Assembly (NCBI GenBank): GCA_021826035.1
Contig: JAKBBE010000005.1
Location: 1 to 64,000 of the forward strand
Direction of reading: 5' to 3'
Source: Pseudomonadota bacterium
Lineage (GTDB): Bacteria; Pseudomonadota; Gammaproteobacteria; Steroidobacterales; Steroidobacteraceae
DNA: 64,000 nt
Shown: one piece after another, positions 40,372 through 55,576 of the stretch
How the letters are laid out: every line of letters starts with the position of its first letter
Position numbering within the stretch: position 1 is the first letter of the stretch
Position numbers and translations under genes: made by a program
The notes under the pieces: generated by a model
What the model was told of the DNA's origin: nothing
The model's input: only the letters and a program-made list of their open reading frames with translations
Database searches by the model: none

Positions 40372-40866
40372 TCAGCCGCGGCAACGCCCGGCAGGGCGGT
40401 CCGATGCGTCGGTCAGTGCGTGGCGGCGCAGCCACGCCCGAGCATCCTCCGCGTCGCGCTCGAACCAGGCCCGAGCGCTGCCCAGACGGAAGCTGTAGCC
40501 CCACGCGTCCATGTCCGCAAACATCCGTTCGCGCCCGACACCTGCCAGCGCATCCGCCAGCAGCACCTGCAGATAGCACACGGCAGACTCTTCCGCATCG
40601 TCGCCGCCCGCGTTGGTGTCGAGCGTCGTGCGACGTTCTGAGTCCATGCAGATGAAATGACACGCCTCGTGCAGGATGGAGTGCAGGGGCGTGTCGGCGC
40701 GGGCATAGAGCCGTGAGCCGCGCAGCCCCGCCTCACACTCACCCCAATAGGATCCCGGAATCGGCGCATCGGCGGCCAACGGTTCGAGCGTCATCCCGTA
40801 AACCCCCAGCAGGGCCGCAACGCGGGCCGGCCCGATGACGCCGAGCCTCAGTACCTCGCCCGTCAC
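40372..40866 (-). CDS. Uncharacterised protein with HExxH motif (possible zincin)
   Basis: A 164-residue protein that I do not recognise by name. It has HEACH (His66, Glu67, His70) inside LHSILHEACHFICMD, and an acidic stretch DDAEESAVCYLQ some 20 residues later. That spacing resembles ImmA/IrrE-type and other minimal zinc proteases, where the third ligand is a Glu. No signal peptide or transmembrane segment is visible. The GTG start overlaps the lptE stop (GTGA), so it is translationally coupled to lptE at the end of the miaB-to-lptE operon. Proteolysis is inferred from the motif only. Confidence 0.72.
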   Translation of the reverse strand: MTGEVLRLGVIGPARVAALLGVYGMTLEPLAADAPIPGSYWGECEAGLRGSRLYARADTPLHSILHEACHFICMDSERRTTLDTNAGGDDAEESAVCYLQVLLADALAGVGRERMFADMDAWGYSFRLGSARAWFERDAEDARAWLRRHALTDASDRPAGRCRG

Positions 40867-41360
40867 AGTTTGGCGAGTCGGCGCATGACCATGTCGGCGA
40901 GCTCCCGCCCCATCGCCCCGGTGAGAATCGCCTGCTCATGCTCGGTGGCGAGCAGCAGGTTCTCGCTGAACGTGTAGGAGCGTGAGGTACGCACGATCTG
41001 GTTCGCGAGCAGCGTCTTACCACCGGCGGTGACCGAAAATTGCACCGTGTAGTCGACCTCGTACTCGGTCGGCCGGTTGGTGGCCGATACCGACAGCACC
41101 CGCTTCACCCGGGCCTCATGCACGACGATCACCGCCGAGGCATGCGCGCGTCCGCGAACCGGATGCGCTCCGGAAATCAGCAGGTCGCGGCGCAGGCTGT
41201 GCACAAAGTCGCTCTGCTGGTCGGATGCCTGGATGTAGGGCCTGCGCATCACGGCCGGCAGCACGGTGCGACCTTCCAGATGAAAGCCGCAGCCGGCCAA
41301 CAGCAGCGCCGCGAACGCGGCACAGGCGGGAGCGAAGCGGCGCAGCAAAACGGCTCTCAC
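40863..41360 (-). CDS. lptE: LPS-assembly lipoprotein LptE
   Basis: Outer-membrane lipoprotein that plugs LptD and helps insert lipopolysaccharide. The 165-residue product has a lipobox LLAGC with Cys24, then GFHLEGRTVLPAVMRRPYIQ, matching the LptE start after lipidation. GTG start. Located directly after leuS, the standard place for lptE (formerly rlpB). Confidence 0.93.
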   Translation of the reverse strand: MRAVLLRRFAPACAAFAALLLAGCGFHLEGRTVLPAVMRRPYIQASDQQSDFVHSLRRDLLISGAHPVRGRAHASAVIVVHEARVKRVLSVSATNRPTEYEVDYTVQFSVTAGGKTLLANQIVRTSRSYTFSENLLLATEHEQAILTGAMGRELADMVMRRLAKL

Positions 41361-41366
41361 GTCAGC

Positions 41367-43988
<2,622 letters not shown>

Positions 43989-44055
43989 CGGACAATAGCC
44001 TGAGTAATCTCTGAATTCAGCGGAGGTGGATGCCCTAAATGCGCCTCGCGGCGCC

Positions 44056-45621
44056 TCACGACCGAGGCATTGTACGGCGGCGGCCGAGCCGCCGCAGCGC
44101 GAACGCGGCGGCCACTGCGGCCCCAGCCAGGAGAACGGCCAGTCCGTTGCCGACTCGGGCGAAGGGCGTCATGCCGCTCATCGGGATGACCGCGGATTTC
44201 AGCACGACGGCGCGCATGACCGGGGCCTGCGCAATGATTTCTCCCTTCGGCCCGAGGACCCCGGAGATGCCGTCGTCGGTCGAGACGATCATATACCGCC
44301 CTTCCTCCAGGGTGCGCATACGGGCCATCTGGAACTGCTGGGCGAGCTCGGAGCTGTCGCCGAACCAGGCGTCGTCCGTGACGTTCACGAGCACATCCGC
44401 CTCGGGCAGCATGCGCAACATGTAACCGCCGTAGGCCACTTCGTAGCACACCGTCGGGCCGAGCTTCAGGCCGGCCACCGGCAGCGGTTTCTGGTCGGTA
44501 CCGCCGCGGGTGAAGCTTGAGGACGGCAGGTTCATCTGCCGCAGCCAGCGACGCACGAATCGCGGCAGGGGAATGATTTCCACCAACGGCACCAGATGGT
44601 CCTTGTCGTACCAGCTGGCTTCGCGACCGAGGGCAAGGATCGAGTTGTAGTAATCGCCCGAGGAGGATTCGCGCAGCGCCCCGATCACCAGCGCCGATCC
44701 GTGTGCGCGGGCGGCCCGGTCCAGGCTGGCCACATACGGGAACAGGTTGTTCACCAGCCCCGGCAGTGCGGATTCCGGCCAGACGATCAGACGCGTGCCG
44801 AGCACCGAATCGGTCATGCGCCGGTAGCGCCGCAGAATCTGCGCGGAATGCGAGTCCTGCCACTTTTCGTGCTGGGAAATGTTGGCCTGCACGATGGCCA
44901 CCGAGGTCGATGGTCCCGACGGGTGCGTCCAATCGGTGCTACGCAGAGCGACCGCGGCAAGCCACGGCACGATCAGGACCGCCGCGCCGATCAGGCGCAC
45001 GCGCCATGTGCCGCGCACCAGCGCCACGAGCGCCCCGGAGCCGGCCAGCAGCACCAGGCTGATGCCGTACACCCCGGCGAGCGGCGCCAGGTGCCCAAGC
45101 ACAGTAGCCGTTTGCGTGTAACCGAGTGTCAGCCACGGGAATCCCGACAGCAGCCAGCCGCGCAGCCATTCGCTGAGCAGCCAAGCGCCCGGTGCCGCGA
45201 GCAGCCAGCGCAGCGGCCCGCTGCGAAAGAAGCGCACCACCACGTACCCGGTGAGCGCATGGTAGGAAGCCATCAGGCCCATCAGCGCAAGCGTCGCCAG
45301 CAAGGCGAGCCAGACCGGGGCGTCGAGATGGATGGCGTTGTAGAGCCAGTACGTGCCGACTGCGAACAGGCCGAGCCCGAACCAGAAGCCGAGCCACGCC
45401 GCACGGCGCGCATCGGCGCGCTCCCACAGCGCCAGCAACAGCGCAGGACTCACCAGCGCGAACGGCCACCACCCCTGCGGTGCGAACGCCGTGGCGAGCA
45501 TCGCTCCGGCGCACAGCGCGAGTCCGTGATGCCACAGCGGCCCCGCCGAGGAACGATCCGCCCGCCGCAATGCGGCGCGGCGGACACGGGCCGCGAACCC
45601 GATCGGCGCCACGCCGCTCAA
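44056..45621 (-). CDS. lnt: Apolipoprotein N-acyltransferase
   Basis: Inner-membrane enzyme that adds the third acyl chain to lipoproteins. The 521-residue product has about seven N-terminal helices and then a nitrilase domain with [13 protein letters not shown] (Glu), [11 protein letters not shown] (Lys) and [12 protein letters not shown] (Cys). The TTG at 45621 overlaps the corC stop; a GTG at 45612 is an alternative. Between corC and leuS, as in many gammaproteobacteria. Confidence 0.96.
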   Translation of the reverse strand: MSGVAPIGFAARVRRAALRRADRSSAGPLWHHGLALCAGAMLATAFAPQGWWPFALVSPALLLALWERADARRAAWLGFWFGLGLFAVGTYWLYNAIHLDAPVWLALLATLALMGLMASYHALTGYVVVRFFRSGPLRWLLAAPGAWLLSEWLRGWLLSGFPWLTLGYTQTATVLGHLAPLAGVYGISLVLLAGSGALVALVRGTWRVRLIGAAVLIVPWLAAVALRSTDWTHPSGPSTSVAIVQANISQHEKWQDSHSAQILRRYRRMTDSVLGTRLIVWPESALPGLVNNLFPYVASLDRAARAHGSALVIGALRESSSGDYYNSILALGREASWYDKDHLVPLVEIIPLPRFVRRWLRQMNLPSSSFTRGGTDQKPLPVAGLKLGPTVCYEVAYGGYMLRMLPEADVLVNVTDDAWFGDSSELAQQFQMARMRTLEEGRYMIVSTDDGISGVLGPKGEIIAQAPVMRAVVLKSAVIPMSGMTPFARVGNGLAVLLAGAAVAAAFALRRLGRRRTMPRS

Positions 45622-46484
45622 TCGGTCGACTCCGGTTCGCGCGGTGCCGCCATACCGGCCGGCAGCACGACGCGCAGGGCGTCGATGCGGCGCCGGTCGG
45701 CGCGGGTGATGCGAAATTCGAACCCCTCGATGGTCACGGCCTCGCCGCGGCGCGGCAGCCGGCCGAAGCGGCGCATGAGGAGCCCGGCGACGGTTTCGAA
45801 CCCCTGCTCCTCGGGCAAGCGCGCGCCGAAGTACTCGTTGAACTCCTCGAGGCGTGTCACGCCGCGCACCAGATACTGCCGGTCGGCCTCCTTGCGGATG
45901 TTCTGGTCGTCTTCGACGTCGAACTCGTCGTCGATCTCCCCGACGATCTGCTCGATGACGTCCTCGATGGTGATTAGGCCGGCGACCCCGCCATACTCAT
46001 CGACGACGATCGCCATATGCTGACGATTGCCGCGGAACTCCTTCAGCAACACATCGAGCCGCTTCGATTCCGGCACGAACACCGCCGGACGCATGTACTC
46101 GCGGATATCGAAGCGATCACGCTCCTCGTCACTGCACAGACGCAGCAGGTCCTTCGCAAGCAGAATACCGGCGATGTCGTCGCGGTCCTCATCGAGCACC
46201 GGGAATCGCGAGTGCCCCGACTCGATCACGACCGGCAGGATCCGCTTGACGGGATCGTCGCGCTGCACACAGACCATCTGCGCGCGCGGCACCATCACAT
46301 CGCGCGCGTGCAGGTCGGAAACCGCGAGCACGCCCTCGATCATGGTCAGAGCATCGGCCTGGAACAGCCCCCGCTCGCGCGCCTCGCGCAACAGCGTCAG
46401 CAAATCATGGCGGTCGCGCGGCTCGGCAGCGAAGGTCCGCCACAGGCGCTTCAGCCACTGGCGGGTCTCACCCGGGGGATTCAT
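45618..46484 (-). CDS. corC: CorC/HlyC-family CBS-domain protein
   Basis: A 288-residue cytoplasmic protein with two CBS domains (about residues 60-180: VMVPRAQMVCVQRDDPVKRIL, MRPAVFVPESKRLDVLLKEF) and a C-terminal CorC_HlyC domain (VAGLLMRRFGRLPRRGEAVT). Implicated in magnesium/cobalt handling. The ATG at 46484 overlaps the ybeY stop (ATGA) and gives the E. coli CorC length; the upstream frame is unrelated. Confidence 0.94.
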   Translation of the reverse strand: MNPPGETRQWLKRLWRTFAAEPRDRHDLLTLLREARERGLFQADALTMIEGVLAVSDLHARDVMVPRAQMVCVQRDDPVKRILPVVIESGHSRFPVLDEDRDDIAGILLAKDLLRLCSDEERDRFDIREYMRPAVFVPESKRLDVLLKEFRGNRQHMAIVVDEYGGVAGLITIEDVIEQIVGEIDDEFDVEDDQNIRKEADRQYLVRGVTRLEEFNEYFGARLPEEQGFETVAGLLMRRFGRLPRRGEAVTIEGFEFRITRADRRRIDALRVVLPAGMAAPREPESTD

Positions 46485-46975
46485 CGGATACTCCGGTACG
46501 GATTGGCAAACCCGAGCGCACGCAGCACGCTGATCTCGCGCCGCTCCATGCGACGCGCATCGGGTTCGGATTCGTGATCGTAGCCAAGCAGGTGCAGCAC
46601 TCCGTGCACCACCAGGTGCGCCCAATGCGCCCGCAGCGGCTTGCCCTGCGCCTGGGCCTCGGTACGCACCACCTGCGCACAGATGACCAGGTCACCCAGC
46701 GGCACCGCGGCCGCCTCGGCGGCGGCCGGCTGCGCGGCGGCTGGAAACGACAATACGTTGGTCGGCTGGTCCTTGCCACGGTAATGGGCGTTGAGCCTGC
46801 GACTCTCCGCGGGCCCGACCACGCGTACCGCGACTTCCCGGTTCGCACCTCGCCGCCCGAGCGCCGCGGCGGCCCAGCGGGCGAACTCCGCATTGCGGGG
46901 TGCCCAGGCACGCACGCGCCGCTGCACATCGAGGTGCACGGGACGAGATTCGATGCGCGCGACACGCGTGCGCAT
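46481..46975 (-). CDS. ybeY: Endoribonuclease YbeY
   Basis: Zinc-dependent RNase needed for 16S rRNA 3'-end maturation and ribosome quality control. The 164-residue product has the metal motif HGVLHLLGYDHE near residues 124-135 and the upstream PTNVLSFPA. The start overlaps the phoH stop (TGATG) and its stop overlaps corC. Confidence 0.96.
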   Translation of the reverse strand: MRTRVARIESRPVHLDVQRRVRAWAPRNAEFARWAAAALGRRGANREVAVRVVGPAESRRLNAHYRGKDQPTNVLSFPAAAQPAAAEAAAVPLGDLVICAQVVRTEAQAQGKPLRAHWAHLVVHGVLHLLGYDHESEPDARRMERREISVLRALGFANPYRSIR

Positions 46976-47949
46976 CAGGACGGATTCCCCTGGCGCGGGG
47001 TGCCGGCCCGGGATTCATAAGCCTGCACGATGCGCTGCACCAGCGGGTGGCGCACGACGTCGCGCGCGTCGAAGAACGTAAAGGCTACGCCGTCCACGCC
47101 GCGCAACACGTCGATGACATGGCTAAGACCGGACTGCCGCCCCGCCGGCAGGTCGGTCTGGGTGACATCGCCCGTCACCACGGCTTTGGAGCCGAAGCCA
47201 ATGCGCGTCAGGAACATCTTCATCTGCTCAACGGTGGTGTTCTGCGCCTCATCGAGGATGATGAACGAGTCGTTGAGCGAGCGGCCACGCATGAAAGCGA
47301 GGGGCGCGACCTCGATCACGTTGCGCTCGATGAACCGCGACACGCGATCGAAGCCGAGCATCTCGTAGAGCGCGTCGTACATCGGCCGCAGGTAGGGATC
47401 GACCTTCTGGGTCAGATCACCGGGTAGAAACCCGAGCCGCTCGCCGGCCTCGACGGCCGGACGCACCAACACGACACGCCGGATGGTCTCGGCCTGCAGC
47501 GATTCGACGGCGCAGGCAACGGCCAGATAGGTCTTGCCGGTGCCCGCCGGACCGATGCCGAAGGTGAGGTCATGCGAGCGGATGTGCGCCAGATACTGCC
47601 GTTGATGGTGGCCGCGCGCGCGCAGCCCGCCGCGCGGCAGGCGGATGGAGGACTCCTCGTGTTCCTCACTCGGCGTGCGGCCGGACTCATGCTCGCGCAA
47701 CGCCAGATGCACACGCTCGGGCGTCACCTCATCGCGCTCAGCGAGCGCGAACAGCTCGCGCAGCGTCTGCTCGGCACTGTCGGCGCGCGCCCCCAGCACC
47801 TGGAAGCTGTCACCGCGGCGTCGGATCTGCACGTCAAGACGGTTCTCAAGCAGCCGCAGGTTTTCATCGAGCGGACCACACAGATTGGCCAGGCGCGCAT
47901 TGTCCGCCGGGGTCAGCGCGAACTCGCGCGGCGCGTCCGGTGTGCTCAC
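46975..47949 (-). CDS. phoH: PhoH-like ATPase (YbeZ)
   Basis: Cytoplasmic P-loop ATPase, partner of YbeY in RNA metabolism. The 324-residue product has [18 protein letters not shown] (Walker A) and [13 protein letters not shown] (Walker B). The GTG at 47949 overlaps the miaB stop (GTGA) and starts the product at the family N-terminus; a longer frame upstream is not family-like. Confidence 0.95.
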   Translation of the reverse strand: MSTPDAPREFALTPADNARLANLCGPLDENLRLLENRLDVQIRRRGDSFQVLGARADSAEQTLRELFALAERDEVTPERVHLALREHESGRTPSEEHEESSIRLPRGGLRARGHHQRQYLAHIRSHDLTFGIGPAGTGKTYLAVACAVESLQAETIRRVVLVRPAVEAGERLGFLPGDLTQKVDPYLRPMYDALYEMLGFDRVSRFIERNVIEVAPLAFMRGRSLNDSFIILDEAQNTTVEQMKMFLTRIGFGSKAVVTGDVTQTDLPAGRQSGLSHVIDVLRGVDGVAFTFFDARDVVRHPLVQRIVQAYESRAGTPRQGNPS

Positions 47950-49271
47950 TGACAGAGCCGTCCGCGCAGACTGTGCGCTCGGGCCGCTGTAACCGCGACG
48001 TCCGCGAACCGCCCGATGAGTTCCGGCGGACCGGCGAAGTTGATCCACCGATTGTTCTCGGTACGACCGGCAAGCTCGCGTGCATCCTTCTTCGATGGCC
48101 GTTCAACCAGTACGCGCTGCACGGTGCCGACCATGCGTTCGCTGATCTTCAGGGCCTGCGCATCGAGCTGCGCCTGCAGCCGCGCCAGCCGTTCGTGCTT
48201 GAGCGCCTCGGGCGCCTCATCCGGCAGCGAGGCCGCCGGTGTACCGGGACGGCGGCTGTAGAGAAAGCTGAAGGACTGGTCGAAACCGGCATCGCGCACC
48301 AGCGCGAGCGTCGCCTCGAAGTCACGTTCGGTTTCCCCCGGAAAACCGACGATGATGTCCGAGGAGATGCAGATGTCGGGTCGCACCGCGCGCAGCTTGC
48401 GCACCTTGTCCTTGAATTCCAGCGTGGTGTAACCGCGCTTCATCAGCGCGAGGATCCGGTCGGAACCGCTCTGCACCGCCAGATGCAGGTGATTGGCGAG
48501 CTTCGGCACGTTCGCATAGGCTTCGATGAGGCTATCGTCAAACTCCACGGGATGCGAGGTGGTGAAGCGGATCCGTTCGATGGCCGGGAGCGCCGCGACG
48601 TGATGAATTAGCGTCGCCAGGTCGACCTCGGCTCCATCGCCCATCGCGCCCCGGTAGGCGTTGACGTTCTGACCGAGCAGCGTGACTTCTCGCACGCCCT
48701 GCGCGGCGAGCTGATGGATCTCTTGCAGGACCGAAGCGAACGGCCGGCTGACTTCCTCGCCACGGGTATACGGCACGATGCAGAAGCTGCAGTACTTGCT
48801 GCACCCCTCCATGACGGAAACGAACGCCGAGCTGCCCTCGGTACGCGGCGCGGGCAGATGATCGAATTTCTCGATCTGCGGAAAACTCACGTCCACCTGC
48901 GCCCGGCCCGTTCGGTGCAGCGCGGCTATCATCTCCGGCAGGCGATGCAGCGTCTGCGGGCCGAACACCAGATCGACGAATGGCGCGCGCGCGGTGATGG
49001 CATCCCCCTCCTGACTCGCTACGCAACCGCCCACGCCGATCAGCACCTCGGGACGCAACGCCTTCAGCTGCCGCCATTCACCGAGCAGCGAGAACACTTT
49101 TTCCTGCGCCTTCTCGCGCACCGAGCAGGTATTCATCAGCAGCACATCGGCCTGGGCAGGATCGTCGGTCGGGGTGAGACCCACGCCGGCGCGCAGCACG
49201 TCCGCCATGCGGGCGGAATCGTACTCGTTCATCTGGCAACCGAAGGTCTTGATGTAATAGTGGCGGGACAT
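47946..49271 (-). CDS. miaB: tRNA-2-methylthio-N6-dimethylallyladenosine synthase
   Basis: Radical-SAM methylthiotransferase modifying A37 of tRNAs. The 441-residue product has the three N-terminal Cys of the second cluster (TFGCQMN, MNTCSVR, GGCVA) and the radical-SAM CxxxCxxC ([16 protein letters not shown]), with a C-terminal TRAM region. The ATG at 49271 starts [12 protein letters not shown]. First gene of the miaB-phoH-ybeY-corC-lnt-leuS-lptE run. Confidence 0.97.
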   Translation of the reverse strand: MSRHYYIKTFGCQMNEYDSARMADVLRAGVGLTPTDDPAQADVLLMNTCSVREKAQEKVFSLLGEWRQLKALRPEVLIGVGGCVASQEGDAITARAPFVDLVFGPQTLHRLPEMIAALHRTGRAQVDVSFPQIEKFDHLPAPRTEGSSAFVSVMEGCSKYCSFCIVPYTRGEEVSRPFASVLQEIHQLAAQGVREVTLLGQNVNAYRGAMGDGAEVDLATLIHHVAALPAIERIRFTTSHPVEFDDSLIEAYANVPKLANHLHLAVQSGSDRILALMKRGYTTLEFKDKVRKLRAVRPDICISSDIIVGFPGETERDFEATLALVRDAGFDQSFSFLYSRRPGTPAASLPDEAPEALKHERLARLQAQLDAQALKISERMVGTVQRVLVERPSKKDARELAGRTENNRWINFAGPPELIGRFADVAVTAARAHSLRGRLCQ

Positions 49272-49520
49272 AGGCTCAAGCGCATGGGGAAGGGTAATTT
49301 TACGGCCTGTGCGGCCCCGCCGCACGGCGGCCGCGGGCGGGCCACCGGCCTCGCCCGATCCTCAGGCACAAGGCCGCTACCGGCGCAGCTCTGCGCTGCC
49401 GCAGAAAGCGACGCCGCCCCAACCGGCAGCATCGCCATCGCAAGTGTCCCTGCGCACAACGCGCTGGCTCCACGCGGGCGCGCAGACCTCTGGCGGGGAA
49501 AATTGATCTAATTATTTGAT

Positions 49521-50009
49521 TCAGAAGGGAATATCGTCGTCGAAATCCGTCCCCTCGCCGGCGGCACCGCTGCTCCCGCCGCCGGGACTCTGGCCGTAAT
49601 CGGTGCTCTCACGCGGCGGTGCGCCACCGCCCGAGGCGCCGCCGCTGCCGCCGCCGCCACCACCACCACCACCACGGCCGCCGAGCATCTGCATGTCGTT
49701 CGCGACAATCTCGGTGCTGTAGCGCTCATTGCCCTGCTTATCCTGCCACTTGCGCGTGCGCAGGCTTCCCTCGATGTAGACCTGCGAACCCTTGCGCAGG
49801 TACTCACTCGCAACCTCCGCCAGGCGCCCGAACAGCGCCACGCGGTGCCACTCGGTCCGCTCCTGCTGCTCACCGCTTTGCTTGTCGCGCCAGGACTCGG
49901 TGGTCGCGATGCGCAGGTTCGCCACGGATGCGCCCGAGGGCATGGCGCGCGACTCCGGGTCAGCACCCAGATTGCCGATGATGATGACCTTATTGACCCC
50001 ACGCGCCAT
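49521..50009 (-). CDS. ssb: Single-stranded DNA-binding protein
   Basis: Homotetrameric SSB. The 162-residue product has the OB fold ([19 protein letters not shown]... [20 protein letters not shown]), a Gly-rich linker with a run of nine Gly near residue 115, and the acidic tip DDDIPF that binds partner proteins. The ATG at 50009 is fixed by a GGAGG eight bases upstream. It is divergent from uvrA, as in E. coli. Confidence 0.97.
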   Translation of the reverse strand: MARGVNKVIIIGNLGADPESRAMPSGASVANLRIATTESWRDKQSGEQQERTEWHRVALFGRLAEVASEYLRKGSQVYIEGSLRTRKWQDKQGNERYSTEIVANDMQMLGGRGGGGGGGGGSGGASGGGAPPRESTDYGQSPGGGSSGAAGEGTDFDDDIPF

Positions 50010-50017
50010 GAGCATGC

Positions 50018-50022
50018 CCTCC
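50018..50022 (-). promoter_or_regulatory. Ribosome binding site deciding the ssb start
   Basis: GGAGG on the minus strand, eight bases before ATG 50009 but only two before another in-frame ATG at 50015, so the downstream ATG is the real start. Confidence 0.75.
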
Positions 50023-50151
50023 GGAAAAGGAAGGCATTGTAGACGGCTGGGGCGCCGAGGCGAAGCACGTCAGGCCGCGAGAGCGCACATAAATGTCCGC
50101 CCCAACCCAGGGGGCGCGGCAGGCTAGACAAGGCGCGTACACTGGGTGGTC

Positions 50152-53019
<2,868 letters not shown>

Positions 53020-53021
53020 AG

Positions 53022-53067
53022 CACGCGGCCCGAGCGGTGCGCATCTGCGCGCCGCCCGGGCCGCGTG
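53022..53067. other. Very long GC-rich hairpin after uvrA
   Basis: Arms 53022-53043 and 53046-53067 pair almost continuously: an 11-bp perfect outer stem (CACGCGGCCCG / CGGGCCGCGTG), an A-C mismatch, and a 10-base inner stem with one G-U type pair. It begins two bases after the uvrA stop. No T tract follows on either strand. It lies between convergent uvrA and a lipoprotein gene and may serve both 3' ends. Confidence 0.75.
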
Positions 53068-53109
53068 AAGCTGAAGTCAGCCGGGGTCGTGACCCCTGCA
53101 GACGACGGC

Positions 53110-53394
53110 TTACTTCTTCTTCGGCGGGGTCTTCGTCGAAGAAGCGCTGCCGCTGCCGGAAGTGGCCGGCGGCGTGGTGGTGGTGGTGCTGCCCGAGCTG
53201 CTGCCCATGGCGGAGCTGCCGCTGGTGCTCGACGGCGTGGTGGTGCTCGTGCCGGAAGCGGCCGGTGCGGCACTGCTGGAAGAGGCCGGCGGCGTGGCAG
53301 CCGGAGCGTTCGCCGACTGGTTGGACGGCTGCTTGGCGCAGGCGGTCAAGAGCACTGCGGCGGCAAGCGCGCTAAGAGCAACTTTCGTATTCAT
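53110..53394 (-). CDS. Small low-complexity lipoprotein
   Basis: A 94-residue protein with a lipoprotein signal (MNTKVALSALAAAVLLTAC; lipobox LLTAC, Cys19). The mature part is almost entirely Ser, Thr, Ala, Gly and Pro and ends in a Lys cluster (PPKKK). No family is recognised. Absence of an Asp after the Cys suggests outer-membrane sorting. The low-complexity body looks like a flexible tether or spacer; the Lys-rich end could touch peptidoglycan or nucleic acid, which is speculation. Convergent with uvrA. Confidence 0.7.
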   Translation of the reverse strand: MNTKVALSALAAAVLLTACAKQPSNQSANAPAATPPASSSSAAPAASGTSTTTPSSTSGSSAMGSSSGSTTTTTPPATSGSGSASSTKTPPKKK

Positions 53395-53705
53395 CGATAG
53401 TACCCCGGTGGAATGAGAGCTTACAGAGGAAAAGAACAACTTTTGAACGAGTTATAGTCGTTCCGCGAGTCCTTCACGGGTCGCGCGGTCAGAGATTTTA
53501 TAGGTTAATAATGTGATTTGAAACCATCTCCCTGTCGCCGAGCGACGACAGCAGGGATTTCCCCGCTCACGCGCAGCGGCAGACGGTCCGTGCGGGCGCC
53601 GCGGCAGCTCAGGCGGCAGCCCCTGTGTCGATCGACCCAAGGGCTACCCCGGAGTTCCGTCCGGGGTCGTAAAATGCGGCTCCTTCTCATCGACGAGCAC
53701 GCTCC
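53395..53705. other. Divergent intergenic region, lipoprotein / pepQ
   Basis: About 310 bases without a gene. The AT-rich part at 53440-53525 probably holds the lipoprotein promoter; a minus-strand TATAAC lies near 53450. A perfect 7-bp inverted repeat ACCCCGG / CCGGGGT (53646-53667) precedes TAAAAT and the pepQ start; it might be an operator. No pair of -35/-10 boxes is convincing. Confidence 0.45.
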
Positions 53706-55070
53706 ATGCCCGCATTTGATGCTGCTCCTGTTTCCCGCGCCGAGCCGCTGGCCGCACTGTTCGGCCCACATTTGGCGGGACTGTGCCAACGCACAGCCAC
53801 CGCACTGGAAGCCTGCGGTCACGCGGCGCTGCTGGTGCACTCCGGATCGCTGCTGCCGGTGTTCCAGGACGACCGAACCTATCCATTCGAGGCGAACGCG
53901 CCATTCAAGGTCTGGAGTCCCCTCGACGTCCCGGATTGCTTCATCCATTTTGAGCCCGGCCGACGTCCGCGCCTCCTGTTCCACAGCCCGACCGACTACT
54001 GGTACAAGGTGGCCGCGCTCCCCCAGGACTACTGGACGGCGCATTTTGAGATCGTGTCTTGCCCGGACTTGGCGGCCGCGCGCGCGGCGCTCCCACGCGA
54101 TCTGGCCCACACCGCCTATCTCGGTGAGGATTTCGCAGATCTGGCCAACTGGGGCGTCGGGGCACGCAATCCAGCCCGATTGATGCGTCACCTGGACTTT
54201 CATCGGGCACTGAAGAGCCCGTATGAGCTCGCCTGCCTGCGGACAGCCAACCGGATGGGCGTGCGCGGCCACCAGGCCGCCGAGCGGGTCTTCAACGCCG
54301 GCGGCTCGGAGTTCGACATTGCATTGGCTTTCCTGGCCGCCTGCGGGCAGCGCGAGCAGGAGCTGCCGTACAACCCCATCGTCGCCCTGAACGAAAACGC
54401 CGCGGTGCTGCACTACCAGATGCTCGAGCGGCAACGACCCGAGCCGAGCCGCTCCCTGCTGATCGATGCCGGCGCGGAGTTCGGCGGCTATGCGAGCGAC
54501 ATCACCCGCACTTATACCGCCGAAGCGGGTGATTTTGCCGCGCTGATCGGGCGGATGGATGCCCTTCAACAGGCCCTGTGTGCGCAGGTGCGCGCCGGCG
54601 TCGACTGGCGAGAGGTGCACCTGCAGGCGCACCGTCTGGTGGCCCAGGTCCTGCGGGAGGCGGATCTGATCGGCTGCGGGGTCGAGGAGGCGCTTGCCAG
54701 TGGCGTCACGCAGGTGTTCCTGCCGCATGGCATCGGCCATCTGCTCGGTCTGGAAGTGCACGACGCCGGGGGCTTTATGCGCGCGCCGGACGGAGGGGAC
54801 ATCGAGCGGCCCGAAGGCCACCCGTACCTGCGCCTGACGCGCACCCTGGAAGCCGGCTTCGTGGTCACCATGGAGCCCGGCCTGTATTTCATCGAACCGC
54901 TACTCGCAGCCGCCCGGGCAGACGGGCGCGGGCGGCTGATTCACTGGCCCCGTGTCGAGGCGCTGCGTCCCTTCGGGGGCATCCGGATCGAGGATGATCT
55001 GGCCGTGACCGTCACCGGGTGCGAGAACCTCACACGCGGCGCGTTCCTATCGGAATCTGCTGCGCGCTGA
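53706..55070 (+). CDS. pepQ: Xaa-Pro dipeptidase PepQ
   Basis: Metallo-dipeptidase (M24B) cleaving X-Pro dipeptides. The 454-residue product has the five metal ligands in order: SLLIDAGAEFGGYASDITRTY (two Asp), LPHGIGHLLGLEVHD (His), VVTMEPGLYF (Glu) and FGGIRIEDDLAVT (Glu). The YNPIVALNENAAVLHY segment is typical. It is convergent with the cupin gene. Confidence 0.96.
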   Translation: MPAFDAAPVSRAEPLAALFGPHLAGLCQRTATALEACGHAALLVHSGSLLPVFQDDRTYPFEANAPFKVWSPLDVPDCFIHFEPGRRPRLLFHSPTDYWYKVAALPQDYWTAHFEIVSCPDLAAARAALPRDLAHTAYLGEDFADLANWGVGARNPARLMRHLDFHRALKSPYELACLRTANRMGVRGHQAAERVFNAGGSEFDIALAFLAACGQREQELPYNPIVALNENAAVLHYQMLERQRPEPSRSLLIDAGAEFGGYASDITRTYTAEAGDFAALIGRMDALQQALCAQVRAGVDWREVHLQAHRLVAQVLREADLIGCGVEEALASGVTQVFLPHGIGHLLGLEVHDAGGFMRAPDGGDIERPEGHPYLRLTRTLEAGFVVTMEPGLYFIEPLLAAARADGRGRLIHWPRVEALRPFGGIRIEDDLAVTVTGCENLTRGAFLSESAAR

Positions 55071-55089
55071 GTGACGGGCCGCTCCGAGT

Positions 55090-55122
55090 CGCCGCCGGTC
55101 CCGCTTCAACGGGCCGGCGGCG
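55090..55122. other. Strong hairpin between convergent pepQ and cupin genes
   Basis: CGCCGCCGG, a bulged T, CCCG, loop CTTCAA, CGGG, CCGGCGGCG: a 13-bp stem with one bulge. It lies 20 bases after the pepQ stop, and its right arm overlaps the last codons of the cupin gene. No T tract on either side. Confidence 0.6.
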
Positions 55123-55576
55123 GATAGGGCGTGCCATCCTTGTGACGATAGCGGTGGTCGCCTCGCGTCAGCATCAGATCGATATCTGGGTAGTCCACGG
55201 CGTCCTGCGCCGGATCGCGGGCACCGACCTCCAGCAGCAAGGCCTCGGCATCGGAGCGGTTCTGCAAGTGATGGCCGTCCGCCTCGCCCGCTTTGAACGC
55301 AGCGCACTCCCCCGCTCGCAGCACCTGCTCACCGGCTCCGGTCACCAACACGACTTCGCCCTGCAGCACGTAGAGGAACTCGTCCTCGGCGCTGTGCCAA
55401 TGGCGCTGGCTGGACCAGGCGCCTGGCGGCAATTTCAGCAGGTTGACGCCAAACTGTGTCAGCCCCCCGCCCTCACCCAGCCGCCATCGCTGACGCCAAC
55501 GGCACGGCTCGTCATAGGGCGCTGGATAGCCGCTGCCGAGCACCGGGGAGATGACGGTTGAATCGATCTTCGCCAT
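55106..55576 (-). CDS. Cupin-domain protein
   Basis: A 156-residue single-domain cupin. The first metal motif is RHWHSAEDEFLYVLQGEV and the second half has GECAAFKAGEADGHHLQNRS. Function is unknown; relatives include sugar-phosphate isomerase-like or transcription-associated cupins. The ATG at 55576 gives MAKIDSTV; an upstream start adds five residues. Confidence 0.85.
   Translation of the reverse strand: MAKIDSTVISPVLGSGYPAPYDEPCRWRQRWRLGEGGGLTQFGVNLLKLPPGAWSSQRHWHSAEDEFLYVLQGEVVLVTGAGEQVLRAGECAAFKAGEADGHHLQNRSDAEALLLEVGARDPAQDAVDYPDIDLMLTRGDHRYRHKDGTPYPPPAR

Noticed and set aside
50010..50151. An SOS box expected between ssb and uvrA
   Set aside because: No CTGT-N8-ACAG is present. A lineage-specific LexA motif could exist, but I cannot recognise it.
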